Origin: Sphingomonadales bacterium
GTDB lineage: Bacteria > Pseudomonadota > Alphaproteobacteria > Sphingomonadales > Sphingomonadaceae
Assembly (NCBI GenBank): GCA_004173185.1
Contig: SEFZ01000023.1
Span: 1-64,000, forward strand
Reading direction: 5' to 3'
DNA length: 64,000 bases
Shown here: one piece after another, positions 19,647 to 29,313 of the stretch
Position numbering within the stretch: position 1 is the stretch's first letter
How the letters are laid out: each line of letters starts with the position of its first letter
Position numbers and translations under genes: made by a program
The notes under the pieces: generated by a model
Told to the model about the DNA's origin: nothing
The model's database searches: none
The model's input: the letters and a program-made list of their open reading frames with translations, nothing else

Positions 19647-19654
19647 TAAGCCTC

Positions 19655-19674
19655 ATATAAAGATATCTTTATAT
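19655..19674. promoter_or_regulatory. Perfect 20-bp palindrome upstream of ahcY, candidate ArsR-family operator
   Basis: ATATAAAGATATCTTTATAT. Confidence 0.6.
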
Positions 19675-19772
19675 CTCACTTGCGCTGGATCGGCGAAGCC
19701 TGTATCGGGCCTCGCAGATGATCGCTGGGCATGTGCCGCGATCCGCAATTCTATGCCAATGGAGACCAGTCA

Positions 19773-21191
19773 GTGGCTACCGTGCTCGACAAGAAGAACG
19801 ACTATGTGATCGCGGACATCGCGCTCGCCGATTTCGGCCGCAAGGAAATCGAGATCGCTGAGACCGAAATGCCGGGCCTCATGTCGCTGCGCAGCGAATT
19901 CGGCGCAACGCAGCCGCTCAAGGGCGCGCGCGTCACCGGTTCGCTCCACATGACGATCCAGACCGCCGTGCTGATCGAGACGCTGACCGCGCTCGGCGCG
20001 GATGTCCGCTGGGCGACCTGCAACATCTTCTCGACCCAGGATCACGCTGCTGCTGCAATCGCCGCGACCGGCGTGCCGGTGTTCGCCGTGAAGGGCGAGA
20101 GCCTGGCCGATTATTGGGACTATGTTGGCGACATCTTCACCTGGGACGGTGAAGTCGAAGGTCAGACCTCGAACATCATCCTCGACGATGGCGGCGACGC
20201 CACGATGTTCGCACTTTGGGGTGCGAAGCTCGAAGCCGGCCACACGATGCCCGAGCCCGAGAATGAGGAAGAAGTCGAGATGCAGCGCGCGCTCAAGGCG
20301 TTCATCGCCAAGAAGCCGGGCTATCTGACCGAGACCGTCAAGAACCTGAAGGGCGTTTCGGAAGAGACCACCACCGGCGTGCACCGCCTGTACGAGATCG
20401 CAAAGAAGGGCGAACTGCCTTTCCCCGCGATCAACGTGAATGACTCGGTGACGAAGTCGAAGTTCGACAACCTTTATGGCTGCAAGGAATCGCTGGTCGA
20501 CGCGATCCGTCGCGCTACCGACGTGATGCTCGCCGGCAAGGTCGCTTGCGTCGCCGGTTTCGGCGATGTCGGCAAGGGTTCGGCCCAGTCGCTCCGCAAC
20601 GGCGGCGCGCGCGTGATGGTCACCGAAGTCGATCCGATCTGCGCATTGCAGGCGGCGATGGAAGGCTTTGAAGTCGTGACGATGGAAGAGGCCGTGAAGC
20701 GCGCGGACATCTTCTGCACCGCGACCGGCAATGCCGACGTCATCACCGCAGAGCATATGGCTGCGATGAAGCCGATGAGCATCGTCTGCAACATCGGTCA
20801 CTTCGACAGCGAGATCCAGATCGCGGCTCTCTCGAACTATGAGTGGGACGAAGTGAAGCCGGGCACCGATCTGGTGAAGTTCCCCGATGGCAAGCAGATC
20901 ATCATCCTCGCCAAGGGCCGCCTGGTGAACCTCGGCTGCGCCACCGGCCATCCGTCGTTCGTGATGTCGGCTTCGTTCACCAACCAGACGCTCGCGCAGA
21001 TCGAGCTTTGGACCAAGGGTGAGCAGTATGAGAACCGCGTCTACGTGCTCCCGAAGCACCTCGACGAGAAGGTCGCGGCGCTGCACCTCGAGAAGCTCGG
21101 CGTTCAGCTCTCGCAGCTGACCCCGAAGCAGGCCGGTTACATCGGCGTGCCGGTTGAAGGTCCGTTCAAGCCGGATCACTACCGCTACTAA
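19773..21191 (+). CDS. ahcY: Adenosylhomocysteinase
   Basis: [30 protein letters not shown]...[18 protein letters not shown] start chosen at 19773. Confidence 0.96.
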   Translation: MATVLDKKNDYVIADIALADFGRKEIEIAETEMPGLMSLRSEFGATQPLKGARVTGSLHMTIQTAVLIETLTALGADVRWATCNIFSTQDHAAAAIAATGVPVFAVKGESLADYWDYVGDIFTWDGEVEGQTSNIILDDGGDATMFALWGAKLEAGHTMPEPENEEEVEMQRALKAFIAKKPGYLTETVKNLKGVSEETTTGVHRLYEIAKKGELPFPAINVNDSVTKSKFDNLYGCKESLVDAIRRATDVMLAGKVACVAGFGDVGKGSAQSLRNGGARVMVTEVDPICALQAAMEGFEVVTMEEAVKRADIFCTATGNADVITAEHMAAMKPMSIVCNIGHFDSEIQIAALSNYEWDEVKPGTDLVKFPDGKQIIILAKGRLVNLGCATGHPSFVMSASFTNQTLAQIELWTKGEQYENRVYVLPKHLDEKVAALHLEKLGVQLSQLTPKQAGYIGVPVEGPFKPDHYRY

Positions 21192-21216
21192 ATCCTGCGT
21201 CTTGCGCAGTTGAAGG

Positions 21217-21249
21217 GGCCGCGTTTCCGAAAGGAGACGCGGCCTTTTT
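21217..21249 (+). terminator. Rho-independent terminator after ahcY
   Basis: GGCCGCGTTTCCgaaaGGAGACGCGGCC followed by TTTTT. Confidence 0.8.
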
Positions 21250-21252
21250 CTG

Positions 21253-21633
21253 TTAGCTCCCCTCCCTGAAAGGGAGGGGTTGGGGGTGGGTGGACGCCCG
21301 CGATACCGCTGCAAGAATTTCCTTCATCACCCCGTCTACATTCGACAGTACATCGTAATTTGAGAAGCGAAGTACCTGCCAGCCATCTTCCACAAGATAT
21401 GCGGTGCGCAAGGCATCTGCTTCGATTTGCCGGTAGTGTTGCCCACCGTCGATCTCGATAGCGATACGAAGAGACCGACAGGCAAAGTCGAGAATGAAAT
21501 GGCTTACAACTAGCTGGCGGGTGAACCGCGGACGGACTGTACGCAAATATTCCCAAAGGCGGCGTTCTGCATCCGTGCTTCCACTTCTGAGCGCGCGAGC
21601 GGCTGCTTTCAGTTCGGGCGGGATGCGTTGCAT
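21253..21633 (-). CDS. DUF559 (Vsr/endonuclease-like fold) protein
   Basis: ARALRSGSTDAERRLWEYLR...FILDFACRSLRIAIEIDGGQHYRQIEADALRTAYLVEDGWQVLRFSNYDVLSNVDGVMKEI; C-terminus encoded inside a repeat. Confidence 0.9.
   Translation of the reverse strand: MQRIPPELKAAARALRSGSTDAERRLWEYLRTVRPRFTRQLVVSHFILDFACRSLRIAIEIDGGQHYRQIEADALRTAYLVEDGWQVLRFSNYDVLSNVDGVMKEILAAVSRASTHPQPLPFREGS
21254..21294. repeat. Left 41-bp inverted repeat flanking the DUF559 gene
   Basis: TAGCTCCCCTCCCTGAAAGGGAGGGGTTGGGGGTGGGTGGA; reverse complement matches 21666-21706 at 39/41. Confidence 0.9.
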
Positions 21634-21665
21634 GGGCTCACAAGTATCCGAACGTGTTGCGGGCT

Positions 21666-21706
21666 TCCACCCACCCCCAGCCCCTCCCTTCCAGGGAGGG
21701 GAGCTA
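21666..21706. repeat. Right 41-bp inverted repeat flanking the DUF559 gene
   Basis: TCCACCCACCCCCAGCCCCTCCCTTCCAGGGAGGGGAGCTA. Confidence 0.9.
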
Positions 21707-21797
21707 ATTGGCGCTGGCGTCGCAATCATCTTCCCGCAGCGCATGGCTTTGCCTAAGGACGGGGGATGACCAGTAATACTGGCCGCGAGCACGTGGC

Positions 21798-24134
21798 TTG
21801 ATCCTTATTTCGCAAAGCTCGGCGGCGCTGGCCGGTGTGGCGTTGGCGTTGCTTGTCATCGGCGCGACCTGGGCGCTGTGGACGGGCTTGCGTGCGCGTG
21901 CCGATGCGGCGGCGATGGCGGAGGATAACACCCGTTTCTCGACGCTGGTTTCGGGTTCGCCGGCACAGGCGATGATCGTCCGCGCCGATGGGCGGATCGA
22001 ATTACCGCGTCGGCTGGCCGATTGGCTGGGGCTGCAGCAAATTCCGCGCGAACTCGATGCGCTGGCGGGCGGCGAGGGCGGGCTGATGCCCGAGGATGCC
22101 GATACGCTCGCGGTGCATGTTGCCGCCGCGCAGAAAGCGGGCAAGCCGTTCAGCCTGTCGGTGCGCGCCAAGGGTTCGGAGCGGGCGTTGCTCGTTGTCG
22201 GCGAGCGGGCGCATGAGGCGCTCAATACGCCGGGCGGCGTGGTGCTCTGGTTCCTCGACGCAACCGAGAGTCAGGACGAGATCAATCGGCTCCAGCGCGG
22301 CAGCACCCGGCTGCGCGCCGCGTTCGATGCGCTCACTGCGCTGATCGAGGCGGCGCCGATGCCGATGTGGTATCGCGGGCCTGATCTCAAATTGCTGATG
22401 GTCAATTCGGCTTATGTGGCTGCGGTCGAGGGTAGCGACAGCGAGGATGTCGTCGCGCGCGGGCTCGAACTGGTCGAGGGCGCAGGGCTGGGCGGGCCGC
22501 TGGCCAATGCCGCGATCGCCCGCGACACCGGCGAGCCCCAGACCGCCGCGATGCCCGCGACGATCGGCGGCACGCGGCGGATGCTGCGGCTGCATGACGT
22601 GCCACTGCCGACCGGCGGCGTGGCGGGCTTTGCGGTCGATATCGAGGATCTGGAACAGGCGCGCGGCGGCCTCAAGCGCTTCGGCGATGCCCAGCGCGCG
22701 ATGCTCGATCGGGCATCGGCGGGCGTGGCGCAATTTGGCCCCGATCGCGGCCTGATCTTCTGCAACCAGCCGTTCCGCCGCATGTTCGCGATGCGCAATG
22801 AGTGGCTGTCCGACCGTCCCGAATTCGATCGCGTGATCGAGCGGATGCGCGAAGCCAAGCGCTTGCCCGAGACGCGCGACTTCCCGGCATGGAAGGCCGA
22901 ACGCCGCGAATGGTTCACCGCGCCCGAGGCGGTCGAGGAAAACTGGCACGTCGGCGCCACGCATCTGCGCGTCGTCGCCCAGCCGATGCCCGAGGGTGGC
23001 TTGCTGCTGCTGTTCGAGGATCGCACCCAGCAATTCCAGCTCCAGCGCGAGCATGGCGAGATGCAGCAGGTCCGCACCGCGACGCTGGACAGTCTTGCCG
23101 AAGCCGTGGGCGTGTTCGGCAAGGGGCGGCTCCAGCTGTGGAACCGCAAGTTCCGCCAGGTCTGGGGCTTTGAGGATCCCTTCCTCGATTCGCATCCGCA
23201 GATATTGGCGCTGGTGAAGGCGGCGGGGCCGAAGCTCGCCAATCCGGCCAAGGCCGATGTGATCGGCGATCTGGTCCGGCTCGCTTCGCAGGATCGCCAG
23301 CAGCGCGGGGCGAGCATCGTGTTCGCCGATGGCCGCCATTTCGATTTGAACGCAGTGCCTCTGCCCGATGGCAATGCGCTGGTGACGATGCTCGACGTGA
23401 CCGATCAGCACCGGGTCGAGCGTGCGCTGCGCGACCGCAACGACGCGCTGGAGGCCGCTGACCGGGTGAAGACCAGCTTCGTCGCCAATATGAGCTATGA
23501 ACTGCGCACGCCGCTGACGTCGATCAAGGGCTTTACCGAGATGCTGCATGGCGGCTTTGCGGGGAAACTCAGCGAGAGCGGGACCGAATATTCGGAGGCG
23601 ATCCTCGTCTCGGTCGAGCGGCTGGGCGCGCTGATCGACGATGTGCTCGATCTCACGCAGAGCGAAGACGCCACGCTGGAGAAAAGCGCGGTCGATATCG
23701 AGATGATCGCGCAAGGCGCCGCTGAAGCCATCGCGCCGCTCGCCAAGGAAAAGGCGATCGACCTGGTCGTGGAGAATGCCGGGAGCGCAGGCATCGTATC
23801 GGGCGATGCGCGGCGGTTGCGGCAAATTATCGAGCATCTGCTGCGCCATGCAGTGGCGGGCACGCCCTCGCAGGGTCGCGTGCTGCTGCATCTCGATGGC
23901 AATGCCAAGGTCGCGCGGATCATCGTATCGGATGACGGCCCGGGGATGAGCGCGGAAGCTGCGGCCAGCGCGTTCGATCGGTTCGCCCAGGGCGGCGGGC
24001 GCAATGCCGAGCGCGCGCTTGGGCTGGGGCTTCCGCTGGCGAAGCAATTCGTCGAGGCGCATGGCGGCCGGATCGAACTGATTTCCGAGCGCGGCGAGGG
24101 CACGCTGATCACCGTGGAATTGCCGCGGGGATGA
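21798..24134 (+). CDS. divL: DivL-like atypical sensor kinase (Tyr in place of the phosphoacceptor His)
   Basis: N-terminal TM, PAS-like regions, FVANMSYELRTPLTSIKGF H-box with Tyr, HATPase domain VSDDGPGMS...ALGLGLPLAKQFVEAHGG. Confidence 0.82.
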   Translation: MILISQSSAALAGVALALLVIGATWALWTGLRARADAAAMAEDNTRFSTLVSGSPAQAMIVRADGRIELPRRLADWLGLQQIPRELDALAGGEGGLMPEDADTLAVHVAAAQKAGKPFSLSVRAKGSERALLVVGERAHEALNTPGGVVLWFLDATESQDEINRLQRGSTRLRAAFDALTALIEAAPMPMWYRGPDLKLLMVNSAYVAAVEGSDSEDVVARGLELVEGAGLGGPLANAAIARDTGEPQTAAMPATIGGTRRMLRLHDVPLPTGGVAGFAVDIEDLEQARGGLKRFGDAQRAMLDRASAGVAQFGPDRGLIFCNQPFRRMFAMRNEWLSDRPEFDRVIERMREAKRLPETRDFPAWKAERREWFTAPEAVEENWHVGATHLRVVAQPMPEGGLLLLFEDRTQQFQLQREHGEMQQVRTATLDSLAEAVGVFGKGRLQLWNRKFRQVWGFEDPFLDSHPQILALVKAAGPKLANPAKADVIGDLVRLASQDRQQRGASIVFADGRHFDLNAVPLPDGNALVTMLDVTDQHRVERALRDRNDALEAADRVKTSFVANMSYELRTPLTSIKGFTEMLHGGFAGKLSESGTEYSEAILVSVERLGALIDDVLDLTQSEDATLEKSAVDIEMIAQGAAEAIAPLAKEKAIDLVVENAGSAGIVSGDARRLRQIIEHLLRHAVAGTPSQGRVLLHLDGNAKVARIIVSDDGPGMSAEAAASAFDRFAQGGGRNAERALGLGLPLAKQFVEAHGGRIELISERGEGTLITVELPRG

Positions 24135-24580
24135 TCCTGTCCGATCCGCAGGCATCGCATGTCCTCGGCGAGCGCCTCGCAGCGCTGGCCCAACCCGGCG
24201 ACGTCATCGCGCTCTCCGGCGAACTCGGCGCGGGCAAGACCAGCATCGCGCGCGGCCTGCTCGCGGCCCTCGGTCTCGAAGGCGAAGCGCCGTCGCCCAG
24301 CTTCGCGATCGTCCAGCCTTATGAGCCGCCCGAAGTCCGCTTTCCCGTGCTGCATGTCGATCTCTACCGGATCGAGCATCCGGACGAGACCGAGGAACTG
24401 GGCCTCGACGATGCCCGCGCCGATTCGCTGCTGATCGTCGAATGGCCCGAGCGGCTGGGCGATGCGGCATGGTCCGATGCGCTGTGGTTGTCCCTGGAAG
24501 TTACACCGGATGGCGCGCGGGAGTTGACAGCGAGGGTGCCGGCGGCATGGAGAGAGCGATGGTCCCAAATCCTCCGATGA
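24131..24580 (+). CDS. tsaE: tRNA threonylcarbamoyladenosine biosynthesis ATPase TsaE
   Basis: GDVIALSGELGAGKTSIARGLLAALG...SPSFAIVQPYE...HVDLYRIE. Confidence 0.94.
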   Translation: MILSDPQASHVLGERLAALAQPGDVIALSGELGAGKTSIARGLLAALGLEGEAPSPSFAIVQPYEPPEVRFPVLHVDLYRIEHPDETEELGLDDARADSLLIVEWPERLGDAAWSDALWLSLEVTPDGARELTARVPAAWRERWSQILR

Positions 24581-25566
24581 TCGACATGAACCCGCATCCC
24601 GATGCCCCGGCCTTTCTCGCCGCGGCGGGATGGGAAGGTGCGCAGATATTGCCGCTCGCCGGCGATGCTTCGTTCCGCCGCTATTTCCGCGTGGTCGAGC
24701 ATGAGCGTACGGCCATCCTGATGGATTCGCCGCCCGACAAGGGCGAGGACCCGAAGCCCTTCATCCATATCGCGCGCTGGCTGACCGAGCGTGGCTTTGC
24801 CGCGCCCGAGATTCTGCACGAAAATCTGGAGATCGGCCTCGTCCTGATCCAGGATTTCGGCGATGCCCGGATGCGCGAAACCGTGGATGCTGCGCCCGAG
24901 AGCGAATTGCGGCTGTACGAAGAGGCGGTCGACCTGCTGATCCGCCTGCGCGATCATCCTGCGGCGGATGACATCGGCCCCTATAGCCCCTCGCAATATC
25001 ACCGCGAAGCGCGGCTGCTCACCGAATGGTATTGCCCGGCGCTGGGGCTGGAGCCCGATGCCGATGGCTATAACGATGCGTGGAACGCCGCGCTCGAGCC
25101 GGTGCTCGTTGGTCATGAACCCGTCACGGTGCTGCGCGATTACCATGCCGAGAATATCATGTTGATCGAAGGCAGTGAGAGTTTGGGGTTGCTCGATTTC
25201 CAGGACGCATTGGCGGGGCACCCGGCTTATGATCTCGTTTCGTTGTTGCAGGACGCGCGGCGCGACGTGCCGGTCGAGCTCGAGACTGCGATGCTCGATC
25301 GCTACAAGCGCGTGACCGGCGCGGGCGACGATTTCGACGTCGCTTATCATGTGCTCGGCGCACAGCGGAACGCGAAGATCATCGGCATCTTCACCCGCCT
25401 TTGGAAGCGTGACGGCAAGCCGCGTTATCCGGGCCTGTGCCCGCGCGTCTGGGGCTATCTGGAGCGCGATCTGAAGCATCCGGCGCTCAAGCCCGTTGCC
25501 GATTGGTTCGATGCCAATGTCCCCGCCCATCTGCGCGGCGATCCGATGACGCTTGCCGGCGAATGA
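24577..25566 (+). CDS. amgK: Phosphotransferase, probable anomeric MurNAc/GlcNAc kinase
   Basis: GDASFRRYFRV...VLRDYHAENIMLIEG...LGLLDFQDALAGHPAYDLVSLLQDARRDV; adjacent to murU-like gene. Confidence 0.88.
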   Translation: MIDMNPHPDAPAFLAAAGWEGAQILPLAGDASFRRYFRVVEHERTAILMDSPPDKGEDPKPFIHIARWLTERGFAAPEILHENLEIGLVLIQDFGDARMRETVDAAPESELRLYEEAVDLLIRLRDHPAADDIGPYSPSQYHREARLLTEWYCPALGLEPDADGYNDAWNAALEPVLVGHEPVTVLRDYHAENIMLIEGSESLGLLDFQDALAGHPAYDLVSLLQDARRDVPVELETAMLDRYKRVTGAGDDFDVAYHVLGAQRNAKIIGIFTRLWKRDGKPRYPGLCPRVWGYLERDLKHPALKPVADWFDANVPAHLRGDPMTLAGE

Positions 25567-26315
25567 CGGTGTATTCCTTGCGCCCGCAGCCCGACGCGCT
25601 CGTTCCCGAAACTGCGATGGTGATGGCGGCGGGGCTGGGCAAGCGCATGCGCCCGCTCACCGCGACGCGACCCAAGCCTTTGGTCAATGTGGCGGGCAAG
25701 ACCCTGCTCGATCACACCTTCGATCATCTCCGCGAAGCCGGAGTGAAGCGCGCGGTGGTCAACGTCCATTACCTTGCCGACCAGATCGAAGCGCATCTCA
25801 AGGCGCGCGTGAAGGACATGCAGGTCCTGATCTCCGACGAGCGCCAGCAATTGCTGGAGACCGGCGGCGGCGTCGTGAAGGCGCGCGAGATGATCGGCGA
25901 CAAGCCGTTCTTCTGCGTCAACAGCGACAATCTATGGGTCGATGGCCCGACCGATGCGCTGCGCCAGTTGGCGGCGGCATGGGACGACGACAAGATGGAC
26001 GCGCTGCTGCTGCTCGTCCCGCTGGCCCGCGCGAACTGCCATCGCGGTCAGGGCGATTTCCGGCTCGATCCGTTTGGCAAGATCATCGAGCGGCGCAAGC
26101 CCGGCCGACTGGCACCGTTCGTCTATATCGGCATCCAGATCCTCTCGCCGCGCGTGATCCGTGATTGGCCGGAGGGAGCGTTCTCGACGAACCTGTTCTG
26201 GGACCGCGCAATGGCGCAGGGGCGCCTGTGGGGCGTCGTGCATCAAGGGTTGTGGTTCGATGTCGGCACGCCTGCTGCGGTCGGCGAATCGGAGGCCATA
26301 TTGGCCGAGATGTGA
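25563..26315 (+). CDS. murU: Nucleotidyltransferase, probable MurNAc-1-P uridylyltransferase
   Basis: AMVMAAGLGKRMRPLTATRPKPLVNVAGKTLLDHTFDHL; tsaE-amgK-murU order. Confidence 0.88.
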   Translation: MTVYSLRPQPDALVPETAMVMAAGLGKRMRPLTATRPKPLVNVAGKTLLDHTFDHLREAGVKRAVVNVHYLADQIEAHLKARVKDMQVLISDERQQLLETGGGVVKAREMIGDKPFFCVNSDNLWVDGPTDALRQLAAAWDDDKMDALLLLVPLARANCHRGQGDFRLDPFGKIIERRKPGRLAPFVYIGIQILSPRVIRDWPEGAFSTNLFWDRAMAQGRLWGVVHQGLWFDVGTPAAVGESEAILAEM

Positions 26316-26325
26316 CGGCTTGGTC

Positions 26326-26351
26326 GTAATCCCGGCTTTCGCCGGGACGAC
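26326..26351. repeat. REP-like palindrome
   Basis: GTAATCCCGGCTTTCGCCGGGACGAC. Confidence 0.6.
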
Positions 26352-26376
26352 GATTGGCTCTAGAGTGTCACGGTAC

Positions 26377-29313
26377 ATGCCCGAACGCCTCCACCTCTTC
26401 ACCATACCGACCCACCGCGCGTTCGCTGACGCACTTGCGGCCGGCCTGATCGCGCGCTTTGGCGGCGATGCGCTGGGGTTGGCGCGCGGCACGGTGCTGG
26501 TGCCGAACAACCGTGCCAAGCGCGCGATTCAGGATGCGTTCGTGCGCGCCAGTGGCGGCGGGCTGCTGCTGCCGCGATTGGTAGCCATCGGCGATCCGGA
26601 ACTGGATGAAGCGGTGTTCGAGGCCGTGGAGGATACTGACCCGGTGCCGCCCGCGGTCGATCCGTTGCAGCGCCGGATGATCCTCGCACGGTTGATTCAG
26701 GAAAGCGGCGCGCAAGTCGACGCGGCGGAAGCGGTGCGGCTGGCGGGCGAACTGGCCTCCACCCTCGATCAATTGCTGATCGAGGAAGTGCAGCCACAGG
26801 CGCTCAAGGATTTGGATCTCGGCGATCTCTCGGCCCATTGGGAGCGCTCGCTGGCATTGTTCGAGATTGTGCTCAAACGCTGGCCGGTCGAATTGGCCGG
26901 GCTGGGCCGCGTCGATCTGGCGGAGCGGCGGACGCGGCTACTCGCCAAGGTCGCGAAGCGCTGGCGTGACGCTCCACCGCAGGGCTTTGTCTGCGCGGCA
27001 GGCATTGCCGCAAGCGCACCGGCGATTGCGCGGCTGCTGCGCGTCGTGGCGGAGATGCCGCAGGGCATGGTCGTGCTGCCGGGACTTTCGACGGGCATCA
27101 GCGAGGGCGAATGGTCGTCGCTCGGCCCGCACGATCCCGATCCCGATCCCGCCACCGGGCGGCGCAAGCGGGCGATGGAGACGCATCCGCAGTTCCAACT
27201 CAAGCTGCTGCTTCAACGGATGAGTGTGAACCGCAGCGAGTTTGCCGACTGGCAGGGAGAAAGCGCGCCCGACGCGATCCCGGCGCGTAGCAAGGCGATT
27301 GAGACCGCAATGGCGCCGCCCGAGCTGACGAAGGAATGGAGCGCGCTGCCGGAGTCGGAGCGGACGCTCGACGGCGTGCGCGTGCTGGAGGCGGCGACTC
27401 CCGCCGATGAGGCGCAGGGCATTGCGCTGGCGTTGCGCGAAGTGCTGGAGACCGAGGGCAGAACGGCTGCGCTGGTGACCCCGGACCGGGCGCTCGCCCG
27501 CCGCGTCGTCGCGCATCTCGCGCGCTGGGACATCGCCATCGACGATTCGGCGGGGCAGGCGCTTTCGGTGTTGCCGCCGGGAACGTTGCTGCTCGCTTTG
27601 GCCGAGGCTGCCGCGCAGGATTTCGCGCCGCTCGCATTGCTCAGTTTGCTCAAGCATCCGCTGGTGCAGCGCGAAGCGCGGCTCGAATGGCTTGAGGGCG
27701 CGCGCTTGCTCGACCGTGCCTTGCGCGGGCCTCGGCCCGCGCCGGGGCTGTCGGGGGTCGATCGGCATCTAGCCGAACAGGACGGGCGCGACGGCGGGCT
27801 GCGGCGCGCGGCGCAAGCATGGTGGATCGAAGCGCGGCCGCTGCTGGAGCCGCTGGAAGCGGTGTTCGCCGCCGGGCCGCAATCGCTGCCTGCAATGCTC
27901 GCCGCGCTGCGCGAAACGGCGCAGGCATTGGGAGGCGATGGCCTGTGGAGCCGTGCCGAGGGGCGCGCCGCCGCAGATCTGCTCGATTCGCTGGAGCGCG
28001 AAGCTGCGTTCGGTCCGCCGCTTGCCGATCCCGCGAGCCTCGCGCCGTTGCTGCGCACGTTGATGGACGAGACGGCGGTGCGTCCGCCACAGGGCGGGCA
28101 TCCGCGCCTCGCGATCCTGGGGCTGATCGAAGCGCGGTTGCACAATGCCGATCTGATGATCCTGGGCGGGCTAAACGAAGGCGTATGGCCGGGACTTCCT
28201 GCGCCGGATCCGTGGCTCGCGCCGCGCATCCGCGCCGAGCTGGAACTGCCGGGGCTGGAGCGTCGCATCGGGGTTTCGGCGCATGATCTCGCCGGCGCGC
28301 TGGGCGCGCGCGAAGTATTGCTCACCCGCGCGCGCCGCGATTCCTCTGCGCCAACGATTGCCTCGCGCTTCTGGCTGCGGCTGGAAGCGCTGTCGGGCGG
28401 GCTGGAGCGCGCGCATGATCTCGCGGCATGGGCGCGCGCCATCGATGAGCCGGGCCGCCACGAACCCGCCGAGCGCCCCGAACCGTCGCCGCCGGTCGCG
28501 GATCGGCCCAAAGTAATTTCGGTCACCGAAGTCGATCGGCTCAAGGCCGACCCCTATGCGTTCTACGCCAAGCGCATGCTACGGCTTGCGCCGCTCGATC
28601 CGGTCGATGCCGATCCGAGCGCCGCGTGGCGCGGAACGGCGGTGCACGACGTGCTCGAACAATGGGCGCGGCACGATGATTGCCGGCCGGACAAGCTCCA
28701 CGAACGCGCGCTGGCGATGCTGGCTGACGAGCGCACCCATCCGATGATGCGGGCGCTGTGGCAGCCGCGCTTGATGGAAGCGATTGATTGGATCGCGCAG
28801 GAGATCGCTGCGCAATCCGCCGATGGACGCCGGGTGTTGGGCGTCGAGCAGGATGGCCAGATCCAGTTCGCGGGCGTCACGCTCAAGGGCAAGTTCGATC
28901 GGATCGACCGGCTCCCCGATGGCACGCTGGCGGTGGTCGATTACAAGACCGGCCAGCCGCCCAGCGCCAAGGCTGTGCGCGCGGGATACAGCCTCCAGCT
29001 CGGGCTGCTCGGGCTGATCGCGGAGGAAGGCGGTTTCGAGGGGATCAGCGGCGATGCGCGCGGCTTCGAATATTGGTCGCTGGCGCGCAAGGGCGGCAGC
29101 TTCGGCTATATCGATTCGCCCACCTCGTCACGAAAGCGCGATCCGATCCCGGCGGAGGAATTCGTCTCGATCGCGGGCGGCAATTTCCACGAAGCGGTGC
29201 AGGATTGGCTGACCGGCGGCCGCGCCTTCACTGCCAAGCTCGTTCCCGAATATGCGCCTTATGCAGAGTATGACCAGCTGATGCGTCGCGACGAATGGTA
29301 TGGCCGTGAATAA
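26377..29313 (+). CDS. addB: Double-strand break repair protein AddB
   Basis: FTIPTHRAFADALAAGL...LLTRARRDSSAPTIASRFWLRLEAL...VTEVDRLKADPYAFYAKRML...GKFDRIDRLPDGTLAVVDYKTG. Confidence 0.93.
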   Translation: MPERLHLFTIPTHRAFADALAAGLIARFGGDALGLARGTVLVPNNRAKRAIQDAFVRASGGGLLLPRLVAIGDPELDEAVFEAVEDTDPVPPAVDPLQRRMILARLIQESGAQVDAAEAVRLAGELASTLDQLLIEEVQPQALKDLDLGDLSAHWERSLALFEIVLKRWPVELAGLGRVDLAERRTRLLAKVAKRWRDAPPQGFVCAAGIAASAPAIARLLRVVAEMPQGMVVLPGLSTGISEGEWSSLGPHDPDPDPATGRRKRAMETHPQFQLKLLLQRMSVNRSEFADWQGESAPDAIPARSKAIETAMAPPELTKEWSALPESERTLDGVRVLEAATPADEAQGIALALREVLETEGRTAALVTPDRALARRVVAHLARWDIAIDDSAGQALSVLPPGTLLLALAEAAAQDFAPLALLSLLKHPLVQREARLEWLEGARLLDRALRGPRPAPGLSGVDRHLAEQDGRDGGLRRAAQAWWIEARPLLEPLEAVFAAGPQSLPAMLAALRETAQALGGDGLWSRAEGRAAADLLDSLEREAAFGPPLADPASLAPLLRTLMDETAVRPPQGGHPRLAILGLIEARLHNADLMILGGLNEGVWPGLPAPDPWLAPRIRAELELPGLERRIGVSAHDLAGALGAREVLLTRARRDSSAPTIASRFWLRLEALSGGLERAHDLAAWARAIDEPGRHEPAERPEPSPPVADRPKVISVTEVDRLKADPYAFYAKRMLRLAPLDPVDADPSAAWRGTAVHDVLEQWARHDDCRPDKLHERALAMLADERTHPMMRALWQPRLMEAIDWIAQEIAAQSADGRRVLGVEQDGQIQFAGVTLKGKFDRIDRLPDGTLAVVDYKTGQPPSAKAVRAGYSLQLGLLGLIAEEGGFEGISGDARGFEYWSLARKGGSFGYIDSPTSSRKRDPIPAEEFVSIAGGNFHEAVQDWLTGGRAFTAKLVPEYAPYAEYDQLMRRDEWYGRE

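Noticed and set aside
19675-19772. SAM or SAH riboswitch upstream of ahcY
   Set aside because: I could not identify a recognisable pseudoknot or conserved riboswitch core; only the palindrome is clear.
22002-24155. 717-aa minus-strand ORF opposite the DivL-like kinase
   Set aside because: Long antisense ORF of a high-GC gene with no recognisable motif.
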